Source: Microbulbifer sp. TB1203 (GTDB lineage: Bacteria; Pseudomonadota; Gammaproteobacteria; Pseudomonadales; Cellvibrionaceae). Taken from it: DNA of 64,000 bases. The stretch is taken from assembly GCF_030997045.1 (NCBI RefSeq), contig NZ_CP116899.1, positions 1,984,001 through 2,048,000 of the forward strand, given 5' to 3'. Every line of letters begins with the position of its first letter. Positions within the stretch are counted from its first letter, which is position 1. A program made the translations under genes and the position numbers. Shown in pieces: positions 16,946 through 25,565 of the stretch. Below the pieces are notes generated by a model, which was not told where the DNA came from, did no database searches, and saw only the letters and a list, made by a program, of their open reading frames with translations.

Positions 16946-18685
16946 TCAGTGGGAGTGAGACGGCACCTCGGCGCCGCGGCAACCTACGAGGAAATCGAAA
17001 TCACAGCCCTCGTCTGCCTGCAGCACACGCTCCCGATAGATCTCCAGGTAGCCGCCGGTGGAGGCGATGACCTGCTGGGATTTCAGAGTCTCCAGGCGTT
17101 CAGCCAGTTCCTCGTCGGAGACCTCCAGGTGCAGGCGACCGCTCTCCGCATCCAGGTGGATCATATCGCCATCGCGCACCGCCGCCAGGGGGCCCAGTTC
17201 CATCGCTTCCGGGGCCACATGCAGAACTACGGTGCCGAAAGCAGTCCCGCTCATGCGCGCATCGGATATGCGAACCATATCTTTGATACCGCGCTTCAGC
17301 AATTTCGGCGGCAGGCCCATATTGCCCACCTCGGCCATGCCCGGATAGCCTTTTGGACCACAGTTTTTCAGCACCATCACACAGTTCTCGTCGATATCCA
17401 GGTCCGGGTCGACGATACGCTGCTTGTAGTGGTCGAAGTTCTCGAATACCACGGCGCGGCCGCGGTGATTCATCAGCTTAGGGGTCGCGGCGGAAGGCTT
17501 GAGCACCGCACCGCGGGGGGCCAGATTGCCCTTGAGAATACAGATACCGCCATTTTCCACCAGCGGATTGTCCAGCGGGCGAATTACATCCTCGTTGTAG
17601 CAGGGAGCATCGACAACATTCTCCCAGATGGTCTTACCGTTTACGGTAAGCGAGTCCCGGTTCAGGTTGCCGGATTCCCCCAGGCGCCTCAGCACCGCGG
17701 GTAGGCCGCCGGCGTAGTAGAAATCCTCCATCAGATACTTCCCTGACGGCTGCAGGTTGACCAGGGTGGGCACGCCGCGCCCTTCTTTCCAGTCCTCCAG
17801 CTCCAGGTCGACGCCGATACGGCCGGCAATGGCTTTCAGGTGAATCACCGCATTGGTGGAACCGCCGATCGCCGCATTGGTGCGGATGGCGTTGTGGAAG
17901 GCCTCCTTGGTGAGCACCTTCGACAAGGTGAGGTCCTCGTGCACCATATCCACGATGCGCATGCCGGAAAGGTGCGCCAGGGTATAGCGGCGCGAGTCCA
18001 CCGCCGGAATGGCGGCGTTGTGCGGCAGGCTGGTACCCAGGGATTCGGCCATACAGGCCATGGTGGAAGCGGTGCCCATGGTATTGCAGGTACCGGCCGA
18101 GCGGGACATGCTGCCCTCGGCACTGAGGAATTCGTGCAGGGAGATATTGCCGGCCTTGTACTCCTCGTGCATCTGCCACACCAGGGTGCCGGAACCCACA
18201 TCCTTACCCTTGTGTTTGCCGTTCAGCATGGGCCCACCGGTGACCACGATCGTGGGCAGGTTGCAGCTGGCGGCGCCCATCAGCAGCGCCGGGGTGGTCT
18301 TGTCGCAACCCACCAGCAGCACTACGCCATCGATGGGGTTGCCACGAATGGCCTCTTCGGTATCCATCGCCGCCAGATTGCGGGTCAGCATGGCGCTGGG
18401 CCGCAGGTTGGATTCGCCGTTGGAAAATACCGGGAACTCCACCGGTACACCGCCGGCCTCATAGATGCCGCGCTTTACATGCTCGGCGACCTTGCGGAAG
18501 TGCGCGTTGCACGGGGTCAGCTCAGACCACGTATTGCAGATGCCGATTACCGGCCTACCCTCGAAATGGTGGTCCGGAATGCCCTGGTTCTTCATCCAGC
18601 TGCGGTACATGAACCCGTTTTTGTCCCGCGTTCCGAACCAACTGGCCGACCGCAACACTGTCTTTTTCTTATCATCACTGGCCAT
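16946..18685 (-). CDS. IlvD/Edd-family L-arabonate (pentonate) dehydratase
   Basis: The 579-residue iron-sulfur dehydratase matches the pentonate branch of IlvD/Edd. Landmarks are RSWMKNQGIPDHHFEGRP, GICNTWSELTPCN (cluster Cys), LLVGCDKTTPA (cluster Cys), AGTCNTMGTASTMA (cluster Cys) and NAAIGGSTNAVIHL. It would turn L-arabonate into 2-keto-3-deoxy-L-arabonate. It is the first gene of the minus-strand run and has GAGG seven bases before its ATG. The promoter in front (TTGTTT, 17 bases, TACAAT) overlaps a candidate operator. D-xylonate cannot be ruled out as substrate. Confidence 0.9.
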   Translation of the reverse strand: MASDDKKKTVLRSASWFGTRDKNGFMYRSWMKNQGIPDHHFEGRPVIGICNTWSELTPCNAHFRKVAEHVKRGIYEAGGVPVEFPVFSNGESNLRPSAMLTRNLAAMDTEEAIRGNPIDGVVLLVGCDKTTPALLMGAASCNLPTIVVTGGPMLNGKHKGKDVGSGTLVWQMHEEYKAGNISLHEFLSAEGSMSRSAGTCNTMGTASTMACMAESLGTSLPHNAAIPAVDSRRYTLAHLSGMRIVDMVHEDLTLSKVLTKEAFHNAIRTNAAIGGSTNAVIHLKAIAGRIGVDLELEDWKEGRGVPTLVNLQPSGKYLMEDFYYAGGLPAVLRRLGESGNLNRDSLTVNGKTIWENVVDAPCYNEDVIRPLDNPLVENGGICILKGNLAPRGAVLKPSAATPKLMNHRGRAVVFENFDHYKQRIVDPDLDIDENCVMVLKNCGPKGYPGMAEVGNMGLPPKLLKRGIKDMVRISDARMSGTAFGTVVLHVAPEAMELGPLAAVRDGDMIHLDAESGRLHLEVSDEELAERLETLKSQQVIASTGGYLEIYRERVLQADEGCDFDFLVGCRGAEVPSHSH

Positions 18686-18708
18686 AACTTAGCCTCAACT
18701 CGCTCTTA

Positions 18709-18745
18709 ATGATATTATTGTATGACTTAATATTTTGCGAAACAA
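18709..18745 (-). promoter_or_regulatory. Promoter and candidate operator of the arabinose catabolic operon
   Basis: On the minus strand TTGTTT (18745-18740), 17 bases, TACAAT (18722-18717) form a sigma70 promoter. The -10 lies in the AT-rich motif ATATTATTGTA, shared base for base with the symporter promoter at 20918-20936. Confidence 0.6.
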
Positions 18746-18792
18746 GTATTCACCGTGACCATCCCGGGCGAGCGGGGCTGGGATCGGGTTAA

Positions 18793-18821
18793 TTGAAATA
18801 TATCATATAGTATGATATAAG
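18793..18821 (+). promoter_or_regulatory. Promoter with perfect palindromic operator before the AraD1 gene
   Basis: TTGAAA (18793-18798), 17 bases, TATAAG (18816-18821) is a good sigma70 promoter. The spacer and -10 are covered by a perfect inverted repeat, TATATCATA, TAG, TATGATATA (18799-18819). A repressor bound here would block RNA polymerase. The natural candidate is the FadR-family regulator at 20004-20747. Confidence 0.65.
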
Positions 18822-18874
18822 AATTCGCTAGTGCGAGACCATCAAAAAACAGCAAGAGGCAGGAAGGGAGAGAG

Positions 18875-19870
18875 ATGAGACTGATCCAGTTTTTGACTGA
18901 AGACGGCCGGCGGGCAGTGGGTGTCGTCGAGAGCGCCGACACTATCTACCAGTTGAACGGGGCCGACAGCATCTACCAGTTGGCACAGCAGACCCTGGAG
19001 GCAGGGACAACTTTGGAGAACCGTGCACGCGAGCAACTCTCCGACACCCGCCTCGACTACCAGCGCATTATCGAAGAGGGCCGCCTGCTGGCACCCATTG
19101 ACCATCAGGACCCCGCCCACCTGCTGGTGGCCGGCACCGGGCTGACCCACCTGGGCAGTGCCGACACCCGCGCCGCCATGCATGCGCAAAACCAGAAAGG
19201 TACCGAGGAATCCCTCACCGATACCATGAAAATGTTCCGCATGGGTGTCGAGGGCGGCAAACCCGCAGCGGGGGAAATCGGCGTACAGCCGGAGTGGTTC
19301 TACAAGGGCGACGGCAGCATTATCGCCGCTCCGGAAGCGGACCTGGTGAGCCCGTCCTTCGCCCTGGACGCGGGAGAGGAACCGGAAATCGCCGGAATTT
19401 ACCTCAACGACAGCGAGGGGGTACCGCACCGCATCGGCTTCGCCCTGGGCAACGAACTCTCCGACCATGTCACTGAGCGGCAGAATTACCTCTATCTGGC
19501 CCACTCCAAGCTGCGCCCTTGCGCCATTGGCCCCGAACTGCTGCTTGGCGAGTTGCCCGGGAATATAGAAGGTGTCTCGCGGATTGTGCGCGATGGCGAA
19601 GTCCTCTGGGAGAAAGCCTTCCTGAGCGGTGAGGACAACATGTCGCACACCATCGCCAACCTGGAGACGCACCACTTCAAGTACGCCGGCTTCTGCCGCC
19701 CGGGCCAAGTGCACGTGCACTTTTTCGGCACCGCCACCCTGAGTTTCGGCGATGGTATCCAGCCCCGCTCAGGCGACCGCTTCGAAATTGAAGCCGAGGT
19801 TTTTGGCCGACCGCTGCGCAACCAGTTGGTGGTGGACGAGAGAAAAATTCCCGAGGTGAAACCGTTGTAG
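18875..19870 (+). CDS. AraD1-type FAH-family 2-keto-3-deoxy-L-arabonate dehydratase
   Basis: The 331-residue protein is of the fumarylacetoacetate hydrolase superfamily, in the AraD1 branch. The N-terminal part (MRLIQFLTEDGRRAVGVV) is followed by LLVAGTGLTHLGSAD and a C-terminal catalytic part with VQPEWFYKG, the metal-ligand segment EEPEIAGIYLND and GNELSDHV. With the IlvD-type dehydratase before it and the semialdehyde dehydrogenase after it in the pathway, the expected reaction is dehydration of 2-keto-3-deoxypentonate to alpha-ketoglutaric semialdehyde. GGGAGAGAG precedes the ATG. It is read away from the other catabolic genes but shares the candidate operator. A distinct FAH activity is possible. 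Confidence 0.82.
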   Translation: MRLIQFLTEDGRRAVGVVESADTIYQLNGADSIYQLAQQTLEAGTTLENRAREQLSDTRLDYQRIIEEGRLLAPIDHQDPAHLLVAGTGLTHLGSADTRAAMHAQNQKGTEESLTDTMKMFRMGVEGGKPAAGEIGVQPEWFYKGDGSIIAAPEADLVSPSFALDAGEEPEIAGIYLNDSEGVPHRIGFALGNELSDHVTERQNYLYLAHSKLRPCAIGPELLLGELPGNIEGVSRIVRDGEVLWEKAFLSGEDNMSHTIANLETHHFKYAGFCRPGQVHVHFFGTATLSFGDGIQPRSGDRFEIEAEVFGRPLRNQLVVDERKIPEVKPL

Positions 19871-19876
19871 CGGGAA

Positions 19877-19967
19877 CTGTAGGAGCGGCCCATGGCCGCG
19901 ATCGAGGTCACTTCGTAGTCCAGATCGATCGCGGCCATGGGCGGATGGCCGCCCCGCCGCTCCTACA
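19877..19967. repeat. REP-like palindrome between convergent genes
   Basis: CTGTAGGAGCGGCCCATGG opens the element and GCCGCTCCTACA closes it, with ATCGCGGCCATGG inside. It fills the gap between the convergent AraD1 and regulator genes and may act as a bidirectional transcript end. Confidence 0.8.
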
Positions 19968-20003
19968 ATACAACGGTGGGGAAATGCGAAGGGATGGGTA
20001 AAT

Positions 20004-20747
20004 CTATACCGCAACATCCATATTCTGGCTTTCCTGCCCCAGGCTCTCAAGGGCGCCGCGCACAGACTTGGACAGCAGGGACTTCATCTCAAACCGGGCC
20101 CGCTCCGGGTCGCGGTCGCGGATACCAAGATAGACCGCTTTGTGCCCGGGCAGCGAGCCGACATACTCCGACTCCTGTGAACTGCTGATACGGAACAGGC
20201 CGGTGAGCGCGGTTTTGATGGACTCGCCGAGGGAAACCATAAATTCATTATTGGTGGCCCGCAGGATGGCCATATGGAAATCAATATCCGCAAGGATGTG
20301 ATCTTCGGTCTCGGTTTCCGCCTCCGTCATGGCATTGTAGGCCTTTTCGATCGCAGCTATCTGCTCTTCGCTCGCCCGCTGCGCCGCAATGGCGGCGGCA
20401 CTGGGCTCAATGACCTCACGCACCTCAAACAGGGCACGCAGAAATTCCGGCGAGGGCTGGGATTCAAAACACCACTTGAGCACATCGGAATCGAACATGT
20501 TCCAGGACTCTTTCGGGCGCACCCGCGTACCCAGTTTGGGACGCGACTCCAGCAGCCCCTTAGCGGTGAGCAGCTTGAACGCCTCCCGCAGTGCCGTCCG
20601 GGAGACCTTCAGTTCTTCACCAATGGTGGCCTCATTGGGAATATACTCGCCCGGAGCATAGACGCCGCTGACTATCCGTGTACCCAACTCGTAAGCCACC
20701 CAAGCGTGCACACTCCGCGGCCGCTTGTCTCTCGCTTGTATCGCCAT
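20004..20747 (-). CDS. FadR-subfamily GntR transcriptional regulator
   Basis: The 247-residue regulator has an N-terminal winged helix (about 12-75) with YIPNEATIGEELKVSRTALREAFKLL, the GntR hallmark. A helical FCD effector domain follows (about 95-225), with metal-ligand positions in DIDFHMAIL, and PGHKAVYLGI. FCD regulators of sugar-acid loci usually bind pathway intermediates such as aldonates or keto-deoxy sugars. It lies among the arabinose genes and is the likely controller of the AT-rich palindromes at 7467, 18709, 18799 and 20918. AAGGAAA stands before the ATG. It might also control itself from the shared 245-base region. Confidence 0.88.
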   Translation of the reverse strand: MAIQARDKRPRSVHAWVAYELGTRIVSGVYAPGEYIPNEATIGEELKVSRTALREAFKLLTAKGLLESRPKLGTRVRPKESWNMFDSDVLKWCFESQPSPEFLRALFEVREVIEPSAAAIAAQRASEEQIAAIEKAYNAMTEAETETEDHILADIDFHMAILRATNNEFMVSLGESIKTALTGLFRISSSQESEYVGSLPGHKAVYLGIRDRDPERARFEMKSLLSKSVRGALESLGQESQNMDVAV

Positions 20748-20910
20748 GTTCGTTTCCTTCGACTCAATCGTCGCAATAGTACCCTATTTGAGCCCACCTT
20801 ATGACCTTTTGACGAGTTGCCGAAGGAGGCTGGTAAAAACCGGGGGTTAATGCATCCTAACAGTTTATCGCAGTCCCGTTGCGGATCGCCCTTTCACCCA
20901 CAGTATACTT

Positions 20911-20939
20911 TTGACATTAATACTACAATAATATATATA
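20911..20939 (+). promoter_or_regulatory. Promoter and candidate operator of the symporter/GH43 operon
   Basis: TTGACA (20911-20916), 17 bases, TATATA (20934-20939) is a near-consensus sigma70 promoter. The spacer holds the AT-rich motif at 20918-20936, sharing ATATTATTGTA (inverse strand) with the motif at 18709. Confidence 0.65.
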
Positions 20940-20992
20940 ACTGCAAATATTATAAGAACGCGCAGTCCCCCTGCAGCGATGGGAGAATAAAT

Positions 20993-22378
20993 ATGCAGTC
21001 CAATAGGCTCTCCGTACTCGAGAAGATCGGCTTCGGCGCCGGGGATATGGCCGTGAATGTGGTCATCTCATCGATGATGCTGATCATCTCCTTCTTCTAT
21101 ACCGACATTTACGGCCTGAAGCCGGCAGATATGGCCCTGTTGTTCCTGGTGGTGCGGCTGATCGATGCCGTTACCGACCCGCTGATGGGAACCATCACCG
21201 ACCGCTACACTACCCGCTGGGGGCGCTACCGGCCCTACTTCCTGTTCCTGGCTGTGCCCTTTGGCATCTCAGTGTTCCTGACCTTCAGCACGCCGGATCT
21301 GGACTACAACGGCAAGCTGGTATGGGCCTACGCCACCTATATCCTGGTGACAATGATGTTCACCGCGGTCACCATTCCCTACATTTCCATTATCGGCGTG
21401 CTGACCGACGACCCCAAAGAGCGCCTCTCCGCCAACGGCTACCGGCTGTTCTTCGCCAAAATCGCCGCCTTCCTGGTCACCATCGTAGTGCCGATGCTCG
21501 CGGCCTCCTGGGGTGAGGACAGGCTGGCCCTGGGTTACCAGGTGTCCATGGGGCTGATGGCCTCGCTTGCCACCGCGCTGTTTATCTTCTGCTTTTTCAC
21601 CACCACCGAGCGGGTCCACTACCAGCCGGAACAGACCCCCTTGCTGGTCCAGGCCAGGACGCTGCTGCGCAATGATCAGTGGCTGATCCTCACCGGGGTT
21701 TGCCTGGTGGGCACCGTTGGCTATGTGGTGCGCGGCTCCGTCGCTGCCTATTACGCCAAGTACTACCTGGGCGGGGATGCGCAGACTCTGTCACTGTTTC
21801 TCGCAACCGGCGTGGTGGCGGCGATCCTGGCCATGGTGGCTTCCACCTGGATCACCAAGCGTTATTGCAAGGTGAAGTTGTTCAGCCGCAGTCAGCTGCT
21901 GGTTGGCGCTATCAGCCTGGCGATGTATTTTGCCGTGGGGCCCGGCGATCTGGTGCTGGCCTTCGTATTCTATTTCGTGCTCTCGTTCGTGGTCGACCTG
22001 CACGCCCCGATATTCTGGTCGGCCATCGCCGAAGCGGTGGACTACGGCGAAGTGAAAACCGGCAAACGGGTCTCCGGCCTGGCGTTCGGCGGTATCTCCT
22101 TCTTCCAGAAAGCGGGCATGGGGGTTGCGGGCGCCATGGTGGGCTCACTGCTGGCATTCTTCGACTATGTGCCCGACCAGCCGCAGAGTGATTTTTCGCT
22201 GATGGGAATTGCGCTGATGTTGACCATCATCCCCGGATTTTTTCATTTTCTGATGGGACTGCTGATGCGCAAATACGTTATTACCAACGACTACTACCAG
22301 CGCCTGAAGCGTGGAGAAATCAGCCCGGACAGCGACAGCGAAGTTTCTGCAACTGAACTGAAGCCCTCAGCGCCTTGA
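20993..22378 (+). CDS. GPH-family sugar:cation symporter
   Basis: The 461-residue integral membrane protein has about twelve hydrophobic segments and belongs to the glycoside-pentoside-hexuronide family (MFS superfamily). Landmarks are GFGAGDMAVNVV near the start, DAVTDPLMGTITDRYTTRWG in the first cytoplasmic loop, and a charged C-terminal tail. GPH carriers typically import glycosides or oligosaccharides. Followed by a cytoplasmic GH43 enzyme, this one probably brings in arabino-oligosaccharides for internal hydrolysis, alongside the ABC importer for free sugar. GGGAG lies before the ATG. Confidence 0.88.
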   Translation: MQSNRLSVLEKIGFGAGDMAVNVVISSMMLIISFFYTDIYGLKPADMALLFLVVRLIDAVTDPLMGTITDRYTTRWGRYRPYFLFLAVPFGISVFLTFSTPDLDYNGKLVWAYATYILVTMMFTAVTIPYISIIGVLTDDPKERLSANGYRLFFAKIAAFLVTIVVPMLAASWGEDRLALGYQVSMGLMASLATALFIFCFFTTTERVHYQPEQTPLLVQARTLLRNDQWLILTGVCLVGTVGYVVRGSVAAYYAKYYLGGDAQTLSLFLATGVVAAILAMVASTWITKRYCKVKLFSRSQLLVGAISLAMYFAVGPGDLVLAFVFYFVLSFVVDLHAPIFWSAIAEAVDYGEVKTGKRVSGLAFGGISFFQKAGMGVAGAMVGSLLAFFDYVPDQPQSDFSLMGIALMLTIIPGFFHFLMGLLMRKYVITNDYYQRLKRGEISPDSDSEVSATELKPSAP

Positions 22379-22407
22379 TACGAATACGCCTGGCCATTGG
22401 CGGTTTT

Positions 22408-22435
22408 CCTGTGGGACCCGATAGGAACCCACAGG
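22408..22435 (+). promoter_or_regulatory. Intercistronic hairpin between symporter and GH43 genes
   Basis: CCTGTGGG pairs perfectly with CCCACAGG over a 12-base loop. No T-run follows, so it is more likely an RNA-stabilising or partial termination structure than a full terminator. Confidence 0.45.
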
Positions 22436-22482
22436 CAACCAGCCAGAAACCTGTTACACCGAAGTAATTGTTGGAGTTAATC

Positions 22483-23436
22483 GTGACGGAATCCGCCCCC
22501 CTGATAGAACCGCTGATCGAACAGCGTGCAGACCCCTATATTTATAAACACCACGACGGCTATTACTACTTTATCGCCTCGGTACCGGAGTATGACCGCC
22601 TGGAGCTGCGCCGCTCACAGACACTGGCCGGACTCGCGGAAGCTCCCGGGATCACTGTGTGGCGCAAGCCGGAAACCGGCCCCTACTCCGACCTTATCTG
22701 GGCACCGGAGATCCACTTTATAGACGGCACCTGGTGTATTTATTTCGCCGCGGCGCCGTCGCGGGAGATTCTCGACAACCTCTTCCAGCACCGCATGTAC
22801 GCACTGACCACCACCGCAGACAATCCGCAGGAAGGGAACTGGCAGCTGGCACAGGTGGATAGCGGCATCGACGCCTTCTGCCTCGACGCCACAAGTTTTG
22901 CCCACAGGGGCGAGCGCTACTATCTATGGGCGCAAAAGGAGCCCGGAATCCCCGGGAATTCGAACTTGTATATAGCGCCAATGGACTCCCCCACCAGTAT
23001 CGTCGGCAAGCCGATCCGGCTCAGCATACCGGAGTTCGATTGGGAGACCGTGGGTTTTGCGGTAAACGAGGGGCCCGCGGTGATCGCGCGCCACGGCCGG
23101 GTGTTTATCAGCTATTCCGCCAGTGCCACCGACCACAACTACTGTATGGGACTGCTCTACGCCGACGAGGACGCAGACCTGCTGGACCCGGCCAGCTGGC
23201 ACAAGTCACCACAACCGGTGTTCCAGAGCTGTCACCAACGGGGCATCTACGGGCCGGGACACAACAGCTTTACCGTCTCCGAGGACGGCGAACGGGACAT
23301 CTTGGTCTACCACGCGCGCACCTACACAAAGATCGAAGGAGATCCGTTGTGGGACCCCAACCGCCACACCTATATCAAGGCGTTTGGCTGGTCGGATGAT
23401 GGAATGCCGGTATTCGGCAACCCCGCGGAGCCCTGA
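22483..23436 (+). CDS. Cytoplasmic GH43 exo-alpha-L-arabinofuranosidase-like enzyme
   Basis: The 317-residue GH43 propeller has no signal peptide. Catalytic landmarks are RADPYIYKHHDGYYYF (base Asp), LIWAPEIHFIDG, FCLDATSFAH (pKa-modulating Asp) and FAVNEGPAVIARHG (acid Glu). The resemblance is to exo-acting 1,5-alpha-L-arabinofuranosidases. It would trim imported arabino-oligosaccharides to arabinose. I chose the GTG at 22483 because GGAG sits six bases upstream; a TTG 15 bases earlier would place that site inside the coding region. A beta-xylosidase activity is the main alternative. Confidence 0.85.
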   Translation: MTESAPLIEPLIEQRADPYIYKHHDGYYYFIASVPEYDRLELRRSQTLAGLAEAPGITVWRKPETGPYSDLIWAPEIHFIDGTWCIYFAAAPSREILDNLFQHRMYALTTTADNPQEGNWQLAQVDSGIDAFCLDATSFAHRGERYYLWAQKEPGIPGNSNLYIAPMDSPTSIVGKPIRLSIPEFDWETVGFAVNEGPAVIARHGRVFISYSASATDHNYCMGLLYADEDADLLDPASWHKSPQPVFQSCHQRGIYGPGHNSFTVSEDGERDILVYHARTYTKIEGDPLWDPNRHTYIKAFGWSDDGMPVFGNPAEP

Positions 23437-23440
23437 GTCC

Positions 23441-23522
23441 CTGCAGGAGCGGCCCATGGACAGATTTTTGCTCCTGCAAAATCTGCATTTCCGCCGTCCC
23501 TGACGGTCGCCGCTCCTACAGG
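23441..23522. repeat. REP-like palindrome after the GH43 gene
   Basis: CTGCAGGAGCGGCCCATGG at the left and GCCGCTCCTACAGG at the right are imperfect inverses. The centre contains TTTTGCTCCTGCAAAA. It separates the convergent GH43 and OmpW genes. Confidence 0.7.
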
Positions 23523-23547
23523 ATGATTTCCGTCGGGGGTGGGAACT

Positions 23548-24303
23548 TCAGAACTTGTAACCCACCCCCAGATTCAGGGTCCAGGGATCGTAATCGAAAT
23601 CGGCAATCAGCCGATTCCCACCATCAGGGACAGGAAAAGATATGGTAATCTGGTCCACGTCCACATCGCGGTAAATAATCGAAGCATTACCCAGCCACTG
23701 GCTGTCCCGGCCGAACATAAAGTCGATGCCCGCCTGGGCTGCAACACCCCAGGAATACCCCATTCCCAGCGAACCGAAGTCGATGGCACTATGATTATCG
23801 ATCAGGTACTGGCTGACGACACTGCTGAGGTCTTCATCGTGAAAATCGGTATAGTTGACTCCGATGCCCAGGTACGGCTGCCCCAGGCAGCTGGGATCCA
23901 GGAAATACCAATTGAGAAACAAATCAGACATCTGCACATCGAAGCTGCCCAGGTGAATCCGATCAGTAACCGGTAGCAGGCTCCTGAAATGACGGAGATC
24001 GGCATCGTGGTTTACCCCGGCGGTCAACATCAACTCCAGCCCCCAATGTTCCACTGGCAGCCAGACAGCGGATATATTTCCGCCCCACTCCTCCTCGATA
24101 TCCAGTTCGGCGCCGAAGAAGTCCGGCGTGAAAAGACCGTCGAATACAAAATTGGTATTGTCTTCATCGGGATCTACGTAGGAGACCCCGATACGGACAA
24201 GAAAAGTATCGACGGTATAGCCCGAATTCGCCATTACCTGCGGCGCGCCAGCCAAGGCAAGAACCGCGAAGGCCAGCGTATGAGTGGCACGGATAATTTT
24301 CAT
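23548..24303 (-). CDS. OmpW-family outer membrane protein (copy 1)
   Basis: The 251-residue protein has a signal peptide (about 1-26, QVMA/NSGY) and an eight-strand OmpW-type barrel ending in GYKF, the C-terminal aromatic needed for outer-membrane assembly. Family landmarks are VRIGVSYVDPDEDN, LGIGVNYTDFHDED and SWGVAAQAGIDFMFGRDSQWL. OmpW proteins form narrow hydrophobic channels. I chose the ATG at 24303 because GGAG lies six bases before it. It is one of three adjacent paralogs on the same strand. Confidence 0.88.
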   Translation of the reverse strand: MKIIRATHTLAFAVLALAGAPQVMANSGYTVDTFLVRIGVSYVDPDEDNTNFVFDGLFTPDFFGAELDIEEEWGGNISAVWLPVEHWGLELMLTAGVNHDADLRHFRSLLPVTDRIHLGSFDVQMSDLFLNWYFLDPSCLGQPYLGIGVNYTDFHDEDLSSVVSQYLIDNHSAIDFGSLGMGYSWGVAAQAGIDFMFGRDSQWLGNASIIYRDVDVDQITISFPVPDGGNRLIADFDYDPWTLNLGVGYKF

Positions 24304-24478
24304 TGGCAACTCCATTCCGCGCTTGAGATCCAAGCGCAATCCATTCCCTCAGCGTCCAGTCTAGACAGCAAAGAACTGCGTTTCCCGGGAAACGAGAAAA
24401 TCGGCGCAAATAAAGGTATAACTAGCCGGACTATTCCAGTCTGGAAGACGGGCCCTACGGAAGCCGGATAAGTAATAC

Positions 24479-24503
24479 AAAAAAAGGGCGCCGAAGCGCC
24501 CTT
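24479..24503 (-). terminator. Rho-independent terminator of OmpW copy 2
   Basis: Minus strand: AAGGGCGC, TTCG loop, GCGCCCTT, then a run of T. The GGGCGC stem with a CTTCGG-like loop is a classic terminator, placed 27 bases after the stop. Confidence 0.85.
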
Positions 24504-24530
24504 CCCATCATTCGAAGAAACTCCGATGAG

Positions 24531-25397
24531 TTAGAAACTGAACTTGTAACCGACTGACAGGTTGAAAGTCCAGGGATTGTAACGGTAGTCGCCGGAATAG
24601 GATGAGATCACCTCCTCAACGAAGAAGTCATCGTCATCATCCACAAAGCCATCTACCGCAAAGATATCAAAGCCAAATTCGGTTTCCGAATCCACCCAGA
24701 CCGCGGCGGCGTTAACCAGCCAGGCGCTGTCCCGGCCGAAGACCCAGTCTGCACCTATCTGCCACGCATAGCCCCAGGAGTGCCCCATGTCCAGTTGACC
24801 GTCCAGAATGACGTCCTGGAAAGGCTGGTTGTCCCTTCTGAAGAGAGTGAAATCTTCGTCGTGGAAATCGGTATAGTTGATACCGACACCGATATAGGGC
24901 TGGAACATGCACGTGGGATCGAGAGGATACCAGTTGATCATCGCCTGGCTCTTCCGCGATTCGAACTCGCCAAGATCATCACGGTCTCTGCGGAAACCGT
25001 CCACGGGGATGAAACCATTGACAGGGATAAAACCACCGATGTCAACGAAACCGTGGTCATCTCCTCCATCGTGCTCATTACCGTAGACGAAGCTCAGTTC
25101 CAGGGCAAAGTGATCGATAGGGAACCACATGCCACTGACGTTCCAGCCCCACTCGCCGTCCGGATCCACGTCCGCCCGGAAAGCATCGACGAAGACAGGC
25201 TCGAAAAATAATTCATTGGCGAACGTCACCTCATCGCTCGCCGGGTGTATATAGGAAATGCCGAGACGGCCCACAACCGTTCCAGCACCGTAGATCTTGT
25301 CCGGTACAGGAGGCGGAGCATATCCGGCAGGTCCGGCTGCTGCTGCTGCGGAAAAAACTGTCAATGCCAAGGGAGGCAGAATGCGCATCATTTTCAT
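24531..25397 (-). CDS. OmpW-family outer membrane protein (copy 2, long acidic loops)
   Basis: The 288-residue paralog has a signal peptide (about 1-21) and a Pro-rich start (GYAPPPVPDK). Barrel motifs are VGRLGISYIHPASDE, IGVGINYTDFHDEDF and WGYAWQIGADWVFGRDSAWL, with the C-terminus GYKFSF. It is longer than the two neighbours because of inserted acidic loops: HDGGDDHGFVDIGG, repeated VNGFIPVDGF and VDDDDDFFVEEV. These would lie at the cell surface or barrel mouth and could bind cations. The ATG at 25397 is preceded by GGAG; it has its own terminator. Confidence 0.87.
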   Translation of the reverse strand: MKMMRILPPLALTVFSAAAAAGPAGYAPPPVPDKIYGAGTVVGRLGISYIHPASDEVTFANELFFEPVFVDAFRADVDPDGEWGWNVSGMWFPIDHFALELSFVYGNEHDGGDDHGFVDIGGFIPVNGFIPVDGFRRDRDDLGEFESRKSQAMINWYPLDPTCMFQPYIGVGINYTDFHDEDFTLFRRDNQPFQDVILDGQLDMGHSWGYAWQIGADWVFGRDSAWLVNAAAVWVDSETEFGFDIFAVDGFVDDDDDFFVEEVISSYSGDYRYNPWTFNLSVGYKFSF

Positions 25398-25527
25398 AGA
25401 TGAAAACTCCATTTAGAACATCCGGTAAATCGAAGAGCAACTCATCCGATTAATTTTTAGTCTAGACCGGGTTTTCCTGTTTGTAGAAAAAAATAACTAA
25501 AAAAAATGTAAAGACAGGGTTACTGAT

Positions 25528-25553
25528 TTAAAAAAGGGCGCCAAAGCGCCCTT
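25528..25553 (-). terminator. Rho-independent terminator of OmpW copy 3
   Basis: Minus strand AAGGGCGC, TTTG, GCGCCCTT and then a T-run. It is nearly identical to the terminator of copy 2, showing that the duplicated unit included the terminator. Confidence 0.85.
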
Positions 25554-25565
25554 CTTCGTCTGTCA

